Below, piece by piece: positions 51,099 through 61,431 of a DNA stretch of 64,000 nucleotides. The stretch covers positions 1 to 64,000 of the forward strand of contig CAMTOQ010000006.1 of NCBI GenBank assembly GCA_947074205.1, given 5' to 3'. The notes below the pieces were generated by a model. It searched no databases. It was not told where the DNA came from and was given only the letters and a program-made list of their open reading frames with translations. The stretch is from an uncultured Bacteroides sp. (GTDB lineage: Bacteria; Bacteroidota; Bacteroidia; Bacteroidales; Bacteroidaceae). How positions within the stretch are numbered: position 1 is the first letter of the stretch; every line of letters starts with the position of its first letter. The position numbers and the translations under genes were made by a program.

Positions 51099-53273
51099 AT
51101 GAAGACAAAAAGTTGGTCATCGCTTCTGATGGCTGCATTTGCAATTCTTTGTTTGTGGTCTTGTAAAGACTGGGGTCAGATAGATCCACCAGCCGGCAAT
51201 CAAGTCTACCCAAAACTAGAATTGAAAGGAGCATTTAAGTTCGAGGAAGAACTATCTCCTGAGACCTCGTTGCTCGTTGCTTATGACAACGGTCAAATCC
51301 CTAAAATTGTAACCGACGAAGAGAAAGGAAAAGTATTGCAGCTCGCTGGCGGGTATGCTCGTTTCACCAATCCTTTGTACGATGTGAAGATTCAAACAGC
51401 TGCATCTGTTACCTTCTGGGTAAAGACAACTGAAAACAACCTCAATGGAGCTATTCTTAGCTTTGCCAACGAAGACAACACATCCAAGGTGTTTTTCACA
51501 CCTAACACTTGGTTGAGTTTTACTAGCCCTACGGCTTCGCTTGATATCAACAACCCTAGCACGTCTACTTCTACAGCTTTGACTGCTGATGAATGGCACT
51601 ATGTGGCACTGATTATGCGCACAGATGGCTATACTATATATATAGATGGTGAAAAGAGCTCGGAAGAGTCTTTCACAGGCGACGATACCTTTAACTATTC
51701 AGAGCTGGTAAACTCGTTTATCCAGATGCCTTTCCTTTATTTGGGATATGGATCGAGCGTTGAACCACAAAAAATGTGGATTGACGATATCAGTGTATAT
51801 AGAAACGTCATCACCTCAAAAGAAATCAGCGTACCGGCTATTAGCGGTGGCGAAGAATATAGATTCCCTCCACGCGGTACAGTGGGCTACTACAAATTGG
51901 ATGGAACTTTTGCCAATAGCTTAAATCCTTCACAAAGTGGTGAGTTGGTTACTGTAGAACCTCAAGCAACACCTTCTGACTTTATAAGTGATGCAGAGCG
52001 TGGTTTGGTATGGAATCAGCAAGAAGGTTGGACAGGACATGCTAATGGATGGGCATATACTCGTTTCACCAACCCATTAAAAGGTCAATCTATTGAAGAT
52101 GGTGTAAGTGTAAGTATGTGGTTGAATCCTCCACATTTGAATTGGTGGGATCAGATCTTTGTATTGAACGATGGTACTAGCAAATTCTGGTTCAATGCTA
52201 TCGGCTACCTAGGCTATAATGGCGATGGTGGTTATTTCGACTGTCACAACAACAACGCAGACAATGCACTTGAACCCGGAGTATGGACATTAGTTACCAT
52301 CAATATGATGGCAGATGATTTCGAGGTGTATTACAACGGTGTATTGAAATTCACGAAAGACAACAATGCAGCGTATGGTGGCGATATGGCCAGCTATAAC
52401 ACAATACTCAACATGTTTACTACTGCCAATGAGTTCTTCTTGGGCTATGAAACTTGGTGGAAATGTGCTCCATCAATGGTGGATGATATCTTCTTGATGA
52501 CTCGCCCATTGACTGAGAAAGAGATTCAAAATCTATTTGAAGATACTAAGAAAGGCAATGGTGGTGCGCCTGTTAACCCATCTTTTGCACCATCACTATT
52601 TGGCTACTACACATTAGATAATACGTTTGCTAACGCATTGAATCCTTCGCAAAGTGGTGAACTTATCACGATGGAAGAACAGGCAACGCCTTCTGACTTT
52701 ATGGTAGATGATGTGCGTGGTGCGGTATGGAATCAGCAAGAAGGTTGGACAGGCCATGCCAATGGTTGGGCCTACACACGCTTTGACAATCCTTTGAAAG
52801 GAAAATCGGCTCCAGAGGGTATCAGTGTAAGCCTTTGGTTGAATCCTCCTCACTTGAACTGGTGGGATCAGATCTTCGTAATGAACGACGGTACTAGTAA
52901 ATTCTGGTTTAACGCTATTGGCTACCTAGGCTACAACGGCGCTGGTGGATGGTTTGACTGTCACAACAATAATGCAGACAATGCTCTTGTACCTGGAGTG
53001 TGGACATTGGTTACAATCAACGTATTGCCCGACGGCTTCCAAGTATTCTACAACGGTGAGTTGAAGTTTGACAACGAAAACAATGCTGCATTTAATAGCG
53101 AGAACCCCAACTACGGTATGATAGTGGATATGTTTACCACTGCCAATGACTTCTTCTTGGGTTACGAAACTTGGTGGAAATGTGCGCCATCTATGGTAGA
53201 TGATATCTATCTATGTGCTAGCCCACTAACCGAACAGCAGGCTGCAGCGATGTATAATGCAACCAAGAAATAA
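51099..53273 (+). CDS. LamG/concanavalin A-like multi-domain surface lipoprotein
   Basis: Lipobox FAILCLWSCKDWG; three LamG-like modules, the last two near-identical. Confidence 0.8.
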   Translation: MKTKSWSSLLMAAFAILCLWSCKDWGQIDPPAGNQVYPKLELKGAFKFEEELSPETSLLVAYDNGQIPKIVTDEEKGKVLQLAGGYARFTNPLYDVKIQTAASVTFWVKTTENNLNGAILSFANEDNTSKVFFTPNTWLSFTSPTASLDINNPSTSTSTALTADEWHYVALIMRTDGYTIYIDGEKSSEESFTGDDTFNYSELVNSFIQMPFLYLGYGSSVEPQKMWIDDISVYRNVITSKEISVPAISGGEEYRFPPRGTVGYYKLDGTFANSLNPSQSGELVTVEPQATPSDFISDAERGLVWNQQEGWTGHANGWAYTRFTNPLKGQSIEDGVSVSMWLNPPHLNWWDQIFVLNDGTSKFWFNAIGYLGYNGDGGYFDCHNNNADNALEPGVWTLVTINMMADDFEVYYNGVLKFTKDNNAAYGGDMASYNTILNMFTTANEFFLGYETWWKCAPSMVDDIFLMTRPLTEKEIQNLFEDTKKGNGGAPVNPSFAPSLFGYYTLDNTFANALNPSQSGELITMEEQATPSDFMVDDVRGAVWNQQEGWTGHANGWAYTRFDNPLKGKSAPEGISVSLWLNPPHLNWWDQIFVMNDGTSKFWFNAIGYLGYNGAGGWFDCHNNNADNALVPGVWTLVTINVLPDGFQVFYNGELKFDNENNAAFNSENPNYGMIVDMFTTANDFFLGYETWWKCAPSMVDDIYLCASPLTEQQAAAMYNATKK
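51881..53270 (+). repeat. Intragenic tandem duplication of about 0.7 kb (two LamG modules)
   Basis: Both units contain ATPSDF..D..RG.VWNQQEGWTGHANGWAYTRF.NPLKG...NPPHLNWWDQIFV.NDGTSKFWFNAIGYLGYNG.GG.FDCHNNNADNAL.PGVWTLVTIN. Confidence 0.9.
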
Positions 53274-53302
53274 GTTAGAATCTAATATTTAAAAAACACT
53301 AT

Positions 53303-56300
53303 ATGAAAGAAAAGAAAATAGGCAGAGCATGGGGCATAAAGAGTCTCTATATGCTACTGACACTTAGCTTTCTGTTTATGAGTCAAGCTGCATTTGCACA
53401 GTCAAGAACTGTGACCGGTGTGGTAAAAGATTCGGCAGGTGAGCCGGTAATTGGTGCCAGTGTTCTTGAAAAAGGTACCTCCAATGGTACAATCACTGAT
53501 TTTGATGGAAACTTCTCGATACAAGTGAGTGGAGATAAGGCCGTGTTACAGGTAAGTTTCGTAGGATATACCCCACAGGAAATAGCTGTGGGGGGCAAAA
53601 ACTTCTATAACATAGTGCTTCAAGATGATACTAAGGTATTGGATGAAGTTGTTGTAGTGGGTTATGGTGCTCAAAAGAAGGAGAGTGTGGTTGGTGCCAT
53701 CTCTCAAGTTTCTTCAAAGGAACTGTTGAAATCGCCAGCTGCCAACGTGTCGCAAGCCATAGCGGGTAAAATTCCTGGGGTGATCACTACACAGACTTCG
53801 GGTGCTCCTGGTTCGGACGATATGCAGATCTTTATCCGTGGTCGTGCTTCGTTCGCAGGTGACAACCAACCTCTAATCTTGGTGGATGGTGTAGAACGTT
53901 CGTTCTCGCAAATTGCTCCAGACGATATTGAAACCATCTCTACTCTGAAAGATGCCTCGGCAACAGCCGTATATGGTGTGCGTGGTGCAAATGGTGTAAT
54001 GATTATCACGACAAAACGTGGTCGTCAGCAAAAACCTGTAGTGAGCTTGACGGCTAACTATCAGATTCAATCGCCTACACGCAAAGATAACTACTTGGAT
54101 TCGTACAACTCTGTATCGCTGCTCGAAGAAGCTTTGGCCAATGACGGCTTAGCTTCGCAATACTCTGCTGCCGATTTGGATATGTATCGCAAATCATCGG
54201 CTGGCCAGCTTTCGGGGCTTGAGGCATTGCTCTATCCTAATGTAGACTGGTATGACACAGTGCTTCGCAAATCGGCTCCTGCTCAACGCTACAATGTCAA
54301 CATTCAAGGTGGTACTAAGCGTATGAGTTACTTCGTGTCGGGTGAGTTCTACGATCAACAAGGCTTGTATCGCGACTTCAGTACGGATGCTTATGGTAAT
54401 AAGTCTAACACAGGTTTCCGCCGTTATGCTTTCCGTGCCAACTTGGACTTCACATTGACTAGTGACTTGCAGATGTCGGTGAACTTCGGTACACGTTTCG
54501 AAGAGCGTCGTGGACCAAATACTTCAGAACGTTCGGATTATAGCGAAGTGTTCTATGAATTGAACTCTACTCCGGGATGGATCTTCCCAGTGAGCTATAC
54601 AGTAGGCGAAGGCGAAGACCGTCAGACACTTTATGGTGGTAGCTCGCAGTATCAAAACAATATCGTTGGACGTTTGGCCAATGCCGGTTTCTATCGTGCA
54701 ACAAACACTATTAGTGAAACCAACTTCATCATTGACTATAAAATGGACTGGTTGACACCTGGTTTAAAAGTTCGTGGTATGGCCTCGTTTGACTACGATG
54801 CTTACTACAATCGTAAATTTGCGGCATCATTTGCAACTTACGAATTGAACGACCGCGCCAACTTCCAATCATTTGATGCCTACAATCAGTTTAACAGTGA
54901 CACAGAACTAGCATATGCCGGAAACGATCAAACGACTATCTATAAGCTGTATTTGGAAGCTCAAATCAACTGGGCACGCACTTTTGGTAAAAACGATATC
55001 ACAGCGATGGTGCTATACAATCAAAACGATTATCGCTTCCAAGCTAACTTGGCTGAACGCTATCAAGGTTTGGTAGGTCGTGCCACTTATGCTTATGACA
55101 ATCGCTATTTAGCCGAGGTGAACTTTGGTTACAATGGTTCTGAAAACTTTATCAGCGGCAAACGCTTTGGTTTCTTCCCCTCGTTCTCTTTGGGTTGGAG
55201 AATCAACAACGAAGAGTTTATGAAAGGCACTGAAGACTGGTTGAGCTCATTGAAGCTCCGTGCTTCGTACGGTCAGGTAGGTAATGATATCTATAAGATC
55301 AATGGTGTGAAACAGCGCTTCTTGTACCAAGCAATATGGTCGCAAATCAGTAATGACTACTATTTTGGAACTACTGGACAAACAGGTATATTCGAAAGTC
55401 AATATCCTAACTACGGTGTGACTTGGGAACGTGCTCATAAATACAATGCAGGTATCGAGGCCGGAGTATGGAATAACAAACTGACGGCTAACATCGACTT
55501 CTTCTACGAAAAGCGCAATAACATCTTGACGCCCTATGCTACACGTCCACAATGGGTAGGTGTAAATATGGCCGCAGGTAATCTGGGAGAAACTAAGAAT
55601 AAAGGTTATGAAGTAGAGTTGAAATACAACGACCAAGTAGGAAGTGATTTTAATTATTCATTAGGCTTTACTTACTCGCATGCTAAGAATGAGATTATTG
55701 GTATGGACGAGCCCGACTCTAAAACAGACTACCGCAAGCGTGAAGGTCATGCCATTAACCAATACTTCGGGTTGGTATGTGACGGATTTGTAACATCGGC
55801 CGATCTTGCTAATCCTAACTTCCCTGTATCGACCTATGGCAATGTGCAGGTGGGTGACTTGAAATACCGTGATATGAACAACGATGGTTTCATTGACGAC
55901 CGTGACGAAACATTCATCGGTTTCAGTGATATCCCTGAAAACACCTACGCGCTATCTCTTAATATGAATTACAAGGGAATTGGTTTTAACATCATGTTCC
56001 AAGGAGTGAGCAATGTGAGCCGTTTCTATGATGCAGAGGCAATGTTTGCCTTTGTGAATGGCGGTAAGGTACGCGAACAACATTTGGAGCGTTGGAATCC
56101 TATGATGAGTGAAGCCGAAAACTTGGCAAGTGCCACTTATCCACTATTACACTATGATGGAAATGGTGACCACAACCAACGTGCCAACTCATTCTTCTTG
56201 AGAAACGGTAATTTCTTCCGTTTGAAAAACATTGAGTTGAGCTATAGCTTCCCACAAAACCTGATCTCAAAGATCGGTATGAGTGATTTGCGTTTCTATG

Positions 56301-56422
56301 TGAATGCTAACAACCTTGTGACTTGGGACAAACTAGATGGTCTATGTGACCCTGAAAGCAACGGATCAAACCGATACCCAATTATGAAGACGGTGAACTT
56401 TGGTGTTAATATTAAATTCTAA
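53303..56422 (+). CDS. SusC-like TonB-dependent outer membrane transporter
   Basis: TGVVKDSAGEPVIGASVLEKGTSNGTITDFDGNFSI, DEVVVVGYGAQKKESVVGAIS plug, C-terminal VNFGVNIKF. Confidence 0.95.
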   Translation: MKEKKIGRAWGIKSLYMLLTLSFLFMSQAAFAQSRTVTGVVKDSAGEPVIGASVLEKGTSNGTITDFDGNFSIQVSGDKAVLQVSFVGYTPQEIAVGGKNFYNIVLQDDTKVLDEVVVVGYGAQKKESVVGAISQVSSKELLKSPAANVSQAIAGKIPGVITTQTSGAPGSDDMQIFIRGRASFAGDNQPLILVDGVERSFSQIAPDDIETISTLKDASATAVYGVRGANGVMIITTKRGRQQKPVVSLTANYQIQSPTRKDNYLDSYNSVSLLEEALANDGLASQYSAADLDMYRKSSAGQLSGLEALLYPNVDWYDTVLRKSAPAQRYNVNIQGGTKRMSYFVSGEFYDQQGLYRDFSTDAYGNKSNTGFRRYAFRANLDFTLTSDLQMSVNFGTRFEERRGPNTSERSDYSEVFYELNSTPGWIFPVSYTVGEGEDRQTLYGGSSQYQNNIVGRLANAGFYRATNTISETNFIIDYKMDWLTPGLKVRGMASFDYDAYYNRKFAASFATYELNDRANFQSFDAYNQFNSDTELAYAGNDQTTIYKLYLEAQINWARTFGKNDITAMVLYNQNDYRFQANLAERYQGLVGRATYAYDNRYLAEVNFGYNGSENFISGKRFGFFPSFSLGWRINNEEFMKGTEDWLSSLKLRASYGQVGNDIYKINGVKQRFLYQAIWSQISNDYYFGTTGQTGIFESQYPNYGVTWERAHKYNAGIEAGVWNNKLTANIDFFYEKRNNILTPYATRPQWVGVNMAAGNLGETKNKGYEVELKYNDQVGSDFNYSLGFTYSHAKNEIIGMDEPDSKTDYRKREGHAINQYFGLVCDGFVTSADLANPNFPVSTYGNVQVGDLKYRDMNNDGFIDDRDETFIGFSDIPENTYALSLNMNYKGIGFNIMFQGVSNVSRFYDAEAMFAFVNGGKVREQHLERWNPMMSEAENLASATYPLLHYDGNGDHNQRANSFFLRNGNFFRLKNIELSYSFPQNLISKIGMSDLRFYVNANNLVTWDKLDGLCDPESNGSNRYPIMKTVNFGVNIKF

Positions 56423-56428
56423 TAGAGC

Positions 56429-58195
56429 ATGAAAAAGCAATTATTATATACAGCATTTGTACTAGGAATGGCTACCTCTACTTTGACATCGTGCGAAGAT
56501 GTATTTGGTGGTTTCCTAGACAAACAGCCCAGTAACGAGCTGACCGAAGAGCAGGTGTTCAGTGACTGGAATACGATGAAACAGTTTCATACGGATACTT
56601 ACAACTTTCTGCTCAATGGGGCCCGCCGCATCAATAACTCGTGGCTAGATACCGCTACCGACCTAGCGCATACAAGTTATGCTAACGGAGGAACACGTAC
56701 CAGCTTCAATATTGGCAACTACTATGCGTCGGGTGCCAGTAGCGAGCTAGCAGGTATTTGGGAAAGTCGCTACCGCGGTATTCGTAAGTGCAATATGCTC
56801 TTGGAACGTGTTGACCTTGTTCCAAAAAATGCGGATGACTCAGAAGAAAAATATGAAAAGGAGAAGAGAAACTTTAAAGCAGAGGCACGCTTCTTTCGTG
56901 CTTATTTCTACTGGGAGATGTTCCTTCGCTATGGCCCAGTGCCTTTGGTGACAGAGGTGCTCGATCCAGACGGAGACTTGTTGAGCAACTACACTACACG
57001 CCCATCATTGAAAGAGTATGTTGTGGACTTTGTTTTGAATGAGCTTAACGAGTGTGAGTCTGACATGATCGATTACGAAGAGGGTTCGAACTCATCGAAT
57101 GCCGGTCGCGTTACTCAGGCAGCTGCTAGTGCCCTGAAATCGCGCATCATGCTCTACATGGCAAGTGACCGTTTTAGCGCAGAGTCGAGTGTGACATGGG
57201 CTCAAGCCGTACAAGCAGCCGAAGAATTTATTGCAAAACACGGTGCCAATTACAGCCTATTTACTGATAACAACCCAATAGATGCATATACTAATGCTAT
57301 CTTGCGTACAACTTATGAAGGTGGAAATAAAGAGGTGATCTTCTTCCGTAATGATGTTAAGATTGGTTGGGGAGCTATCGCATCTGATACACCTGTAGGC
57401 GAAGGTGGTAACGGTGGTATGTGTCCATCGCAAAACCTAGTAGATATGTACGATATGGCCGACGGAACATCGCCTTTCGCTCAATATGATGAAACTGGTG
57501 CACCTGTGTACAATGGCACATCTACTCCTGCTGTGAATGCTAGTAGCAATTACAACGATGCAAGACCTTGTGAAAACCGTGACCCACGTTTGACCGCTAG
57601 TGTTCTGTACAACGGTGTGGCTTGGGGCAATGGTACAATCAATGTTTTGTTGGGCCAAAGAGATAACCCTATAGGCAATGCCAATGCTACACCTACGGGA
57701 TACTATACACGTAAATATATTCCAGAATCTATACTAAGTTCAGTACACTCTGGTTCTAGCTATCGCAACTGGGCATTGATTCGCTACGCTGAGATATTGC
57801 TCAATTACGCCGAAGCGTTGAACGAGTCGGGTGCTAGCCGCGAACAAGTATTGAATGCTATTCAGCCTATCCGTGATCGAGTTGGCTTGACAGCTTTGCT
57901 TGTAGATCGTAGTGACTTGCAAACAAAGGAGCAAATCAGAAACTTCCTTCGCAAGGAACGCACTGTAGAGTTGGCATTCGAAGAACATCGCTCATGGGAT
58001 GTACGCCGTTGGAATGTGGCCCAGAAAGCTTTGGCGCGTCCTATATATGGTGTGGACGTGACGATGCAAAATGGATCAATAGTCTATACACGCAAAGTGA
58101 CACAACAACGCGTATTCACAGAGAAAATGTATTTGTACCCCATACCGGAAGTGGAAGTGTGGAAAACAAACATTGCAAATAATCCCGGATGGTAA
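56429..58195 (+). CDS. SusD-like surface glycan-binding lipoprotein
   Basis: Lipobox TLTSCEDVFGGFLDKQPSNELTEEQVF; RNWALIRYAEILLNYAEALNE; C-terminal LYPIPEVEVWKTNIANNPGW. Confidence 0.93.
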   Translation: MKKQLLYTAFVLGMATSTLTSCEDVFGGFLDKQPSNELTEEQVFSDWNTMKQFHTDTYNFLLNGARRINNSWLDTATDLAHTSYANGGTRTSFNIGNYYASGASSELAGIWESRYRGIRKCNMLLERVDLVPKNADDSEEKYEKEKRNFKAEARFFRAYFYWEMFLRYGPVPLVTEVLDPDGDLLSNYTTRPSLKEYVVDFVLNELNECESDMIDYEEGSNSSNAGRVTQAAASALKSRIMLYMASDRFSAESSVTWAQAVQAAEEFIAKHGANYSLFTDNNPIDAYTNAILRTTYEGGNKEVIFFRNDVKIGWGAIASDTPVGEGGNGGMCPSQNLVDMYDMADGTSPFAQYDETGAPVYNGTSTPAVNASSNYNDARPCENRDPRLTASVLYNGVAWGNGTINVLLGQRDNPIGNANATPTGYYTRKYIPESILSSVHSGSSYRNWALIRYAEILLNYAEALNESGASREQVLNAIQPIRDRVGLTALLVDRSDLQTKEQIRNFLRKERTVELAFEEHRSWDVRRWNVAQKALARPIYGVDVTMQNGSIVYTRKVTQQRVFTEKMYLYPIPEVEVWKTNIANNPGW

Positions 58196-58213
58196 TCTTA
58201 ATTCTAGTCTATT

Positions 58214-61200
58214 ATGCATACTAATAATATATTAAAGAAGATGACAGAAGCTAAAAGATTGATGCTTCTATCAATCGTCATACTGTTGAGCTGTGTGGCC
58301 TGGGCACAAGATGGCCAAGTGCTCCGAGGCCGAATAGTGGATCCTAGTGGTGATCCCATACCGGGCGCTGTCGTAAATGTTTCGGAGGCTAGTCGCATAG
58401 CCCTTTCAGACAAAGACGGTTATTTCAACCTCAAAAATGTAAAGCAAGCCGATGAACTTTGTATAAAGAGTGCAGGTTATCTGTCTACTACTGCCATTGC
58501 CGAGTTTGAGCCTGATTTCCAAATTGTAATGGAACCAGACGTAGATATGTACACACATACTACTCCTGTGCCTTTTGGTCGCAAACCTAAAAAACTAGTT
58601 ACTGAGTCTACCTCTGTGGTAACCGGCGAAGAGCTGGAAAAACACCCTGTGACAGTATTGCAAAATGCCTTCACATCGACAGTGACTGGTATGCAGACCT
58701 ATGAGTGGGCCAGTGAACCAGGATGGACAGAAACTGCTATGTATATTCGTGGCCTTCGTACTATGAACAAGAATGCACGTAGCCCGCTAGTTATCGTAGA
58801 TAATGTAGAGCGCGACCTTTCGTTTCTTGATGCCTATCCTATTGAAAGTATTACTATATTGAAAGATGCTGCTGCTTGTGCTATCTACGGTATGCGTGGT
58901 GCCAATGGTGCAATCCTTGTTACTACTAAACGTGGTGAAGCGGGTAGAACCAATATCGACTTCACACAAGAAGTGGGTTTCCAAACCCTGACAGGAAAAA
59001 TGGAGACGCAAAACTCTTATAATATGGCATTGACTCGCAACCAGGTGAGATACTTAAGTGGTCAAGACCCTATGTATAACGACTATGACATCGACATGTA
59101 TCGTCGCTTAAGCGAAGGGGAACAGCTTACTGGAATGGACCAATATAGATACTATGATACCAACTGGTACGAAGAGCTGTATCGCGAGAAATCGCCTATG
59201 TACAAGACCAACTTGACGGTGAGCGGTGGTAACAACCGTGCTCGTTACTTTGTATCTTTCTCTTATCTTCGTCAAGAAGGTATGTGGAATGATAAATGGA
59301 CTGAATACAATGATGGCTTTAGCACTCAGCATATGTTGAACCGCTACAATCTCCGCTCGAATATGGATATTGATATCAATAAATTCTTGAACGTGTCTAT
59401 TGATTTGGGTGGTCGTATAGATAATATCTCTCAACCATTAACAGGTGTATTCGACCTTGTTACTTTTGGTGCTGTGGAAGCTAATCCAATGGAACCGGTA
59501 TACACTCCTAATGGACAAATCTACGCATCGAGTACAGCTACCAATGCAGGTCGTCTATTGGCTTCATCGGGTATCAACAAGAATCGTCGCCGTAACCTAT
59601 ACAGTACGGTGAATCTTACAGGAGACTTGGGCAGCCTTGTTCCTGGCTTGAAAGCCAATGCTGTGATCAGCTTTGACTCGTACGAGACTTTTATGGCACA
59701 ACAAACAAATAATGTGAACTCGTACAACTATAATTATACGGCAAGTGTAGGCAGTGTTGATGAGTATGAATATACCCGTTTCTCTACCTACTCCGCTTTA
59801 TCGAATCCATCGACTACTCCACGCGACTATTATTACAACATCAACTTCAACGCTGGGTTTAAGTACGCGAATACATTTGGAAAACATTCTATTGATGCGG
59901 CAGCCTTTGTGCGTACCTATCAAAATGTGACACATGGTTATGAATCGTCTAACCGTTATTTATCTTTCAATGCGCTAGCTACGTATTCTTACGCTAACCG
60001 TTATATTGTTTCGGGTAATATCTCGCGTATGGGTTGCGATAACTTCTCGCCCGACGATCGTTGGGGAACATTCCCCGGTGGTTCTATCGGTTGGGTGCTT
60101 TCCGAAGAAAACTGGTTGAGATCTAAAGATATTAGTTTGTTGAAAGTGCGTGCTTCATATGGTCGCGCCGGACAATCTTATACAGGTGCAGGACGCTATC
60201 CATATCAAGGAACTTATGCATCGGGCAGTGGCTATTCATTCGGTACATCTCAATCTTATATCAATGGTGTATACGAAAGTAAAGCAGGTAACTTGAACAA
60301 CAAATGGGAAATCTCGGATATGGTGAATGTGGGTTTGGACTTCGACTTCTTCCAACACAAGCTATATGGTGCTGTTGACTTGTTCAAAGAATGGCGTTCT
60401 AATATTTTGGTGACACGTTCTACTGTACCTACTATCTTAGGTGTAACAGCTCCACAAGACTCTTATGGTAAAGCCGAGTCTAAAGGTTTAGAAATTACTT
60501 TAGGACACCGCAATACCATTGGTAAGTTTAGCTACTCTATTGAGGGTATGTTGACTTGGAATACCAATAAGATTACAGAAATGGATGAACTAGCGCCCAA
60601 CGTGGAGTGGCAACGTAAAACCGGTAACCGCATCTTTGATTATACATCGGTAGCCGAACTTTATGAAGGTGCCTTCACCAATAGCGTGGGTGGATGGAAC
60701 ATCTATAAATTTGATCAATGGGCAGGTGATGCAAACAAAGTGGCTACTAGCCATCAAGATGCTATTGACAATCCTTGGAAGTATCCATACAACTCCGCTT
60801 CTAATGGTAACCAACAGTTGGGTACTGCTGTATTCAAGGATTTGAATGGCGACCGTTTAATCGACTCGAACGATATGATTCCATCGGGCTACACCATGAT
60901 TCCCGAATTAACGCCATCGTTGAATATCGGTATTTCGTATGCAGGTTTTGATGCACGTGTTGTACTGACTGCTTACTTGAACCGTTCAGTGTTCTTGTCA
61001 CCAGCTATCAGCTTCTCGGGTTGGAGTAACATGGGTACACACGAAGTGACTAAAGCATGGGGTTATTATACTGACGATCCTAGTGATCCTCGCAACGTTA
61101 ATGCGATGTATCCACGTCCAGTTTATGGTAGTTTCAATGCTATCGATAGTGACCGTGGTTCGGGTACATATCAGAATGATATCTGGGTGAGAAACGGTAA

Positions 61201-61417
61201 TTACCTATCTCTTCGCAATATCGAAGTGGGCTACTCTTTGCCAAAGAATCTTATTGCTAAAGCAGCAATGACCGAGTGTCGCTTCTATTTCAGTGGTTAC
61301 AACCTATTTAACTGGAGCAGCTTGCCCGATAATACAGACCCTGAAAAACCTATGAGTTACTGCTGGTGGTATCCTAAAACAAGATCGTTCTCATTTGGTG
61401 TAAACATCGGCTTTTAA
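58214..61417 (+). CDS. SusC-like TonB-dependent outer membrane transporter (second pair)
   Basis: LRGRIVDPSGDPIPGAVVNVSEASRIALSDKDGYFNL, YIRGLRTMNKNARSPLVIVDNVERDLSFL, GMRGANGAILVTTKRG. Confidence 0.93.
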   Translation: MHTNNILKKMTEAKRLMLLSIVILLSCVAWAQDGQVLRGRIVDPSGDPIPGAVVNVSEASRIALSDKDGYFNLKNVKQADELCIKSAGYLSTTAIAEFEPDFQIVMEPDVDMYTHTTPVPFGRKPKKLVTESTSVVTGEELEKHPVTVLQNAFTSTVTGMQTYEWASEPGWTETAMYIRGLRTMNKNARSPLVIVDNVERDLSFLDAYPIESITILKDAAACAIYGMRGANGAILVTTKRGEAGRTNIDFTQEVGFQTLTGKMETQNSYNMALTRNQVRYLSGQDPMYNDYDIDMYRRLSEGEQLTGMDQYRYYDTNWYEELYREKSPMYKTNLTVSGGNNRARYFVSFSYLRQEGMWNDKWTEYNDGFSTQHMLNRYNLRSNMDIDINKFLNVSIDLGGRIDNISQPLTGVFDLVTFGAVEANPMEPVYTPNGQIYASSTATNAGRLLASSGINKNRRRNLYSTVNLTGDLGSLVPGLKANAVISFDSYETFMAQQTNNVNSYNYNYTASVGSVDEYEYTRFSTYSALSNPSTTPRDYYYNINFNAGFKYANTFGKHSIDAAAFVRTYQNVTHGYESSNRYLSFNALATYSYANRYIVSGNISRMGCDNFSPDDRWGTFPGGSIGWVLSEENWLRSKDISLLKVRASYGRAGQSYTGAGRYPYQGTYASGSGYSFGTSQSYINGVYESKAGNLNNKWEISDMVNVGLDFDFFQHKLYGAVDLFKEWRSNILVTRSTVPTILGVTAPQDSYGKAESKGLEITLGHRNTIGKFSYSIEGMLTWNTNKITEMDELAPNVEWQRKTGNRIFDYTSVAELYEGAFTNSVGGWNIYKFDQWAGDANKVATSHQDAIDNPWKYPYNSASNGNQQLGTAVFKDLNGDRLIDSNDMIPSGYTMIPELTPSLNIGISYAGFDARVVLTAYLNRSVFLSPAISFSGWSNMGTHEVTKAWGYYTDDPSDPRNVNAMYPRPVYGSFNAIDSDRGSGTYQNDIWVRNGNYLSLRNIEVGYSLPKNLIAKAAMTECRFYFSGYNLFNWSSLPDNTDPEKPMSYCWWYPKTRSFSFGVNIGF

Positions 61418-61431
61418 TACAAGAAAAACTT

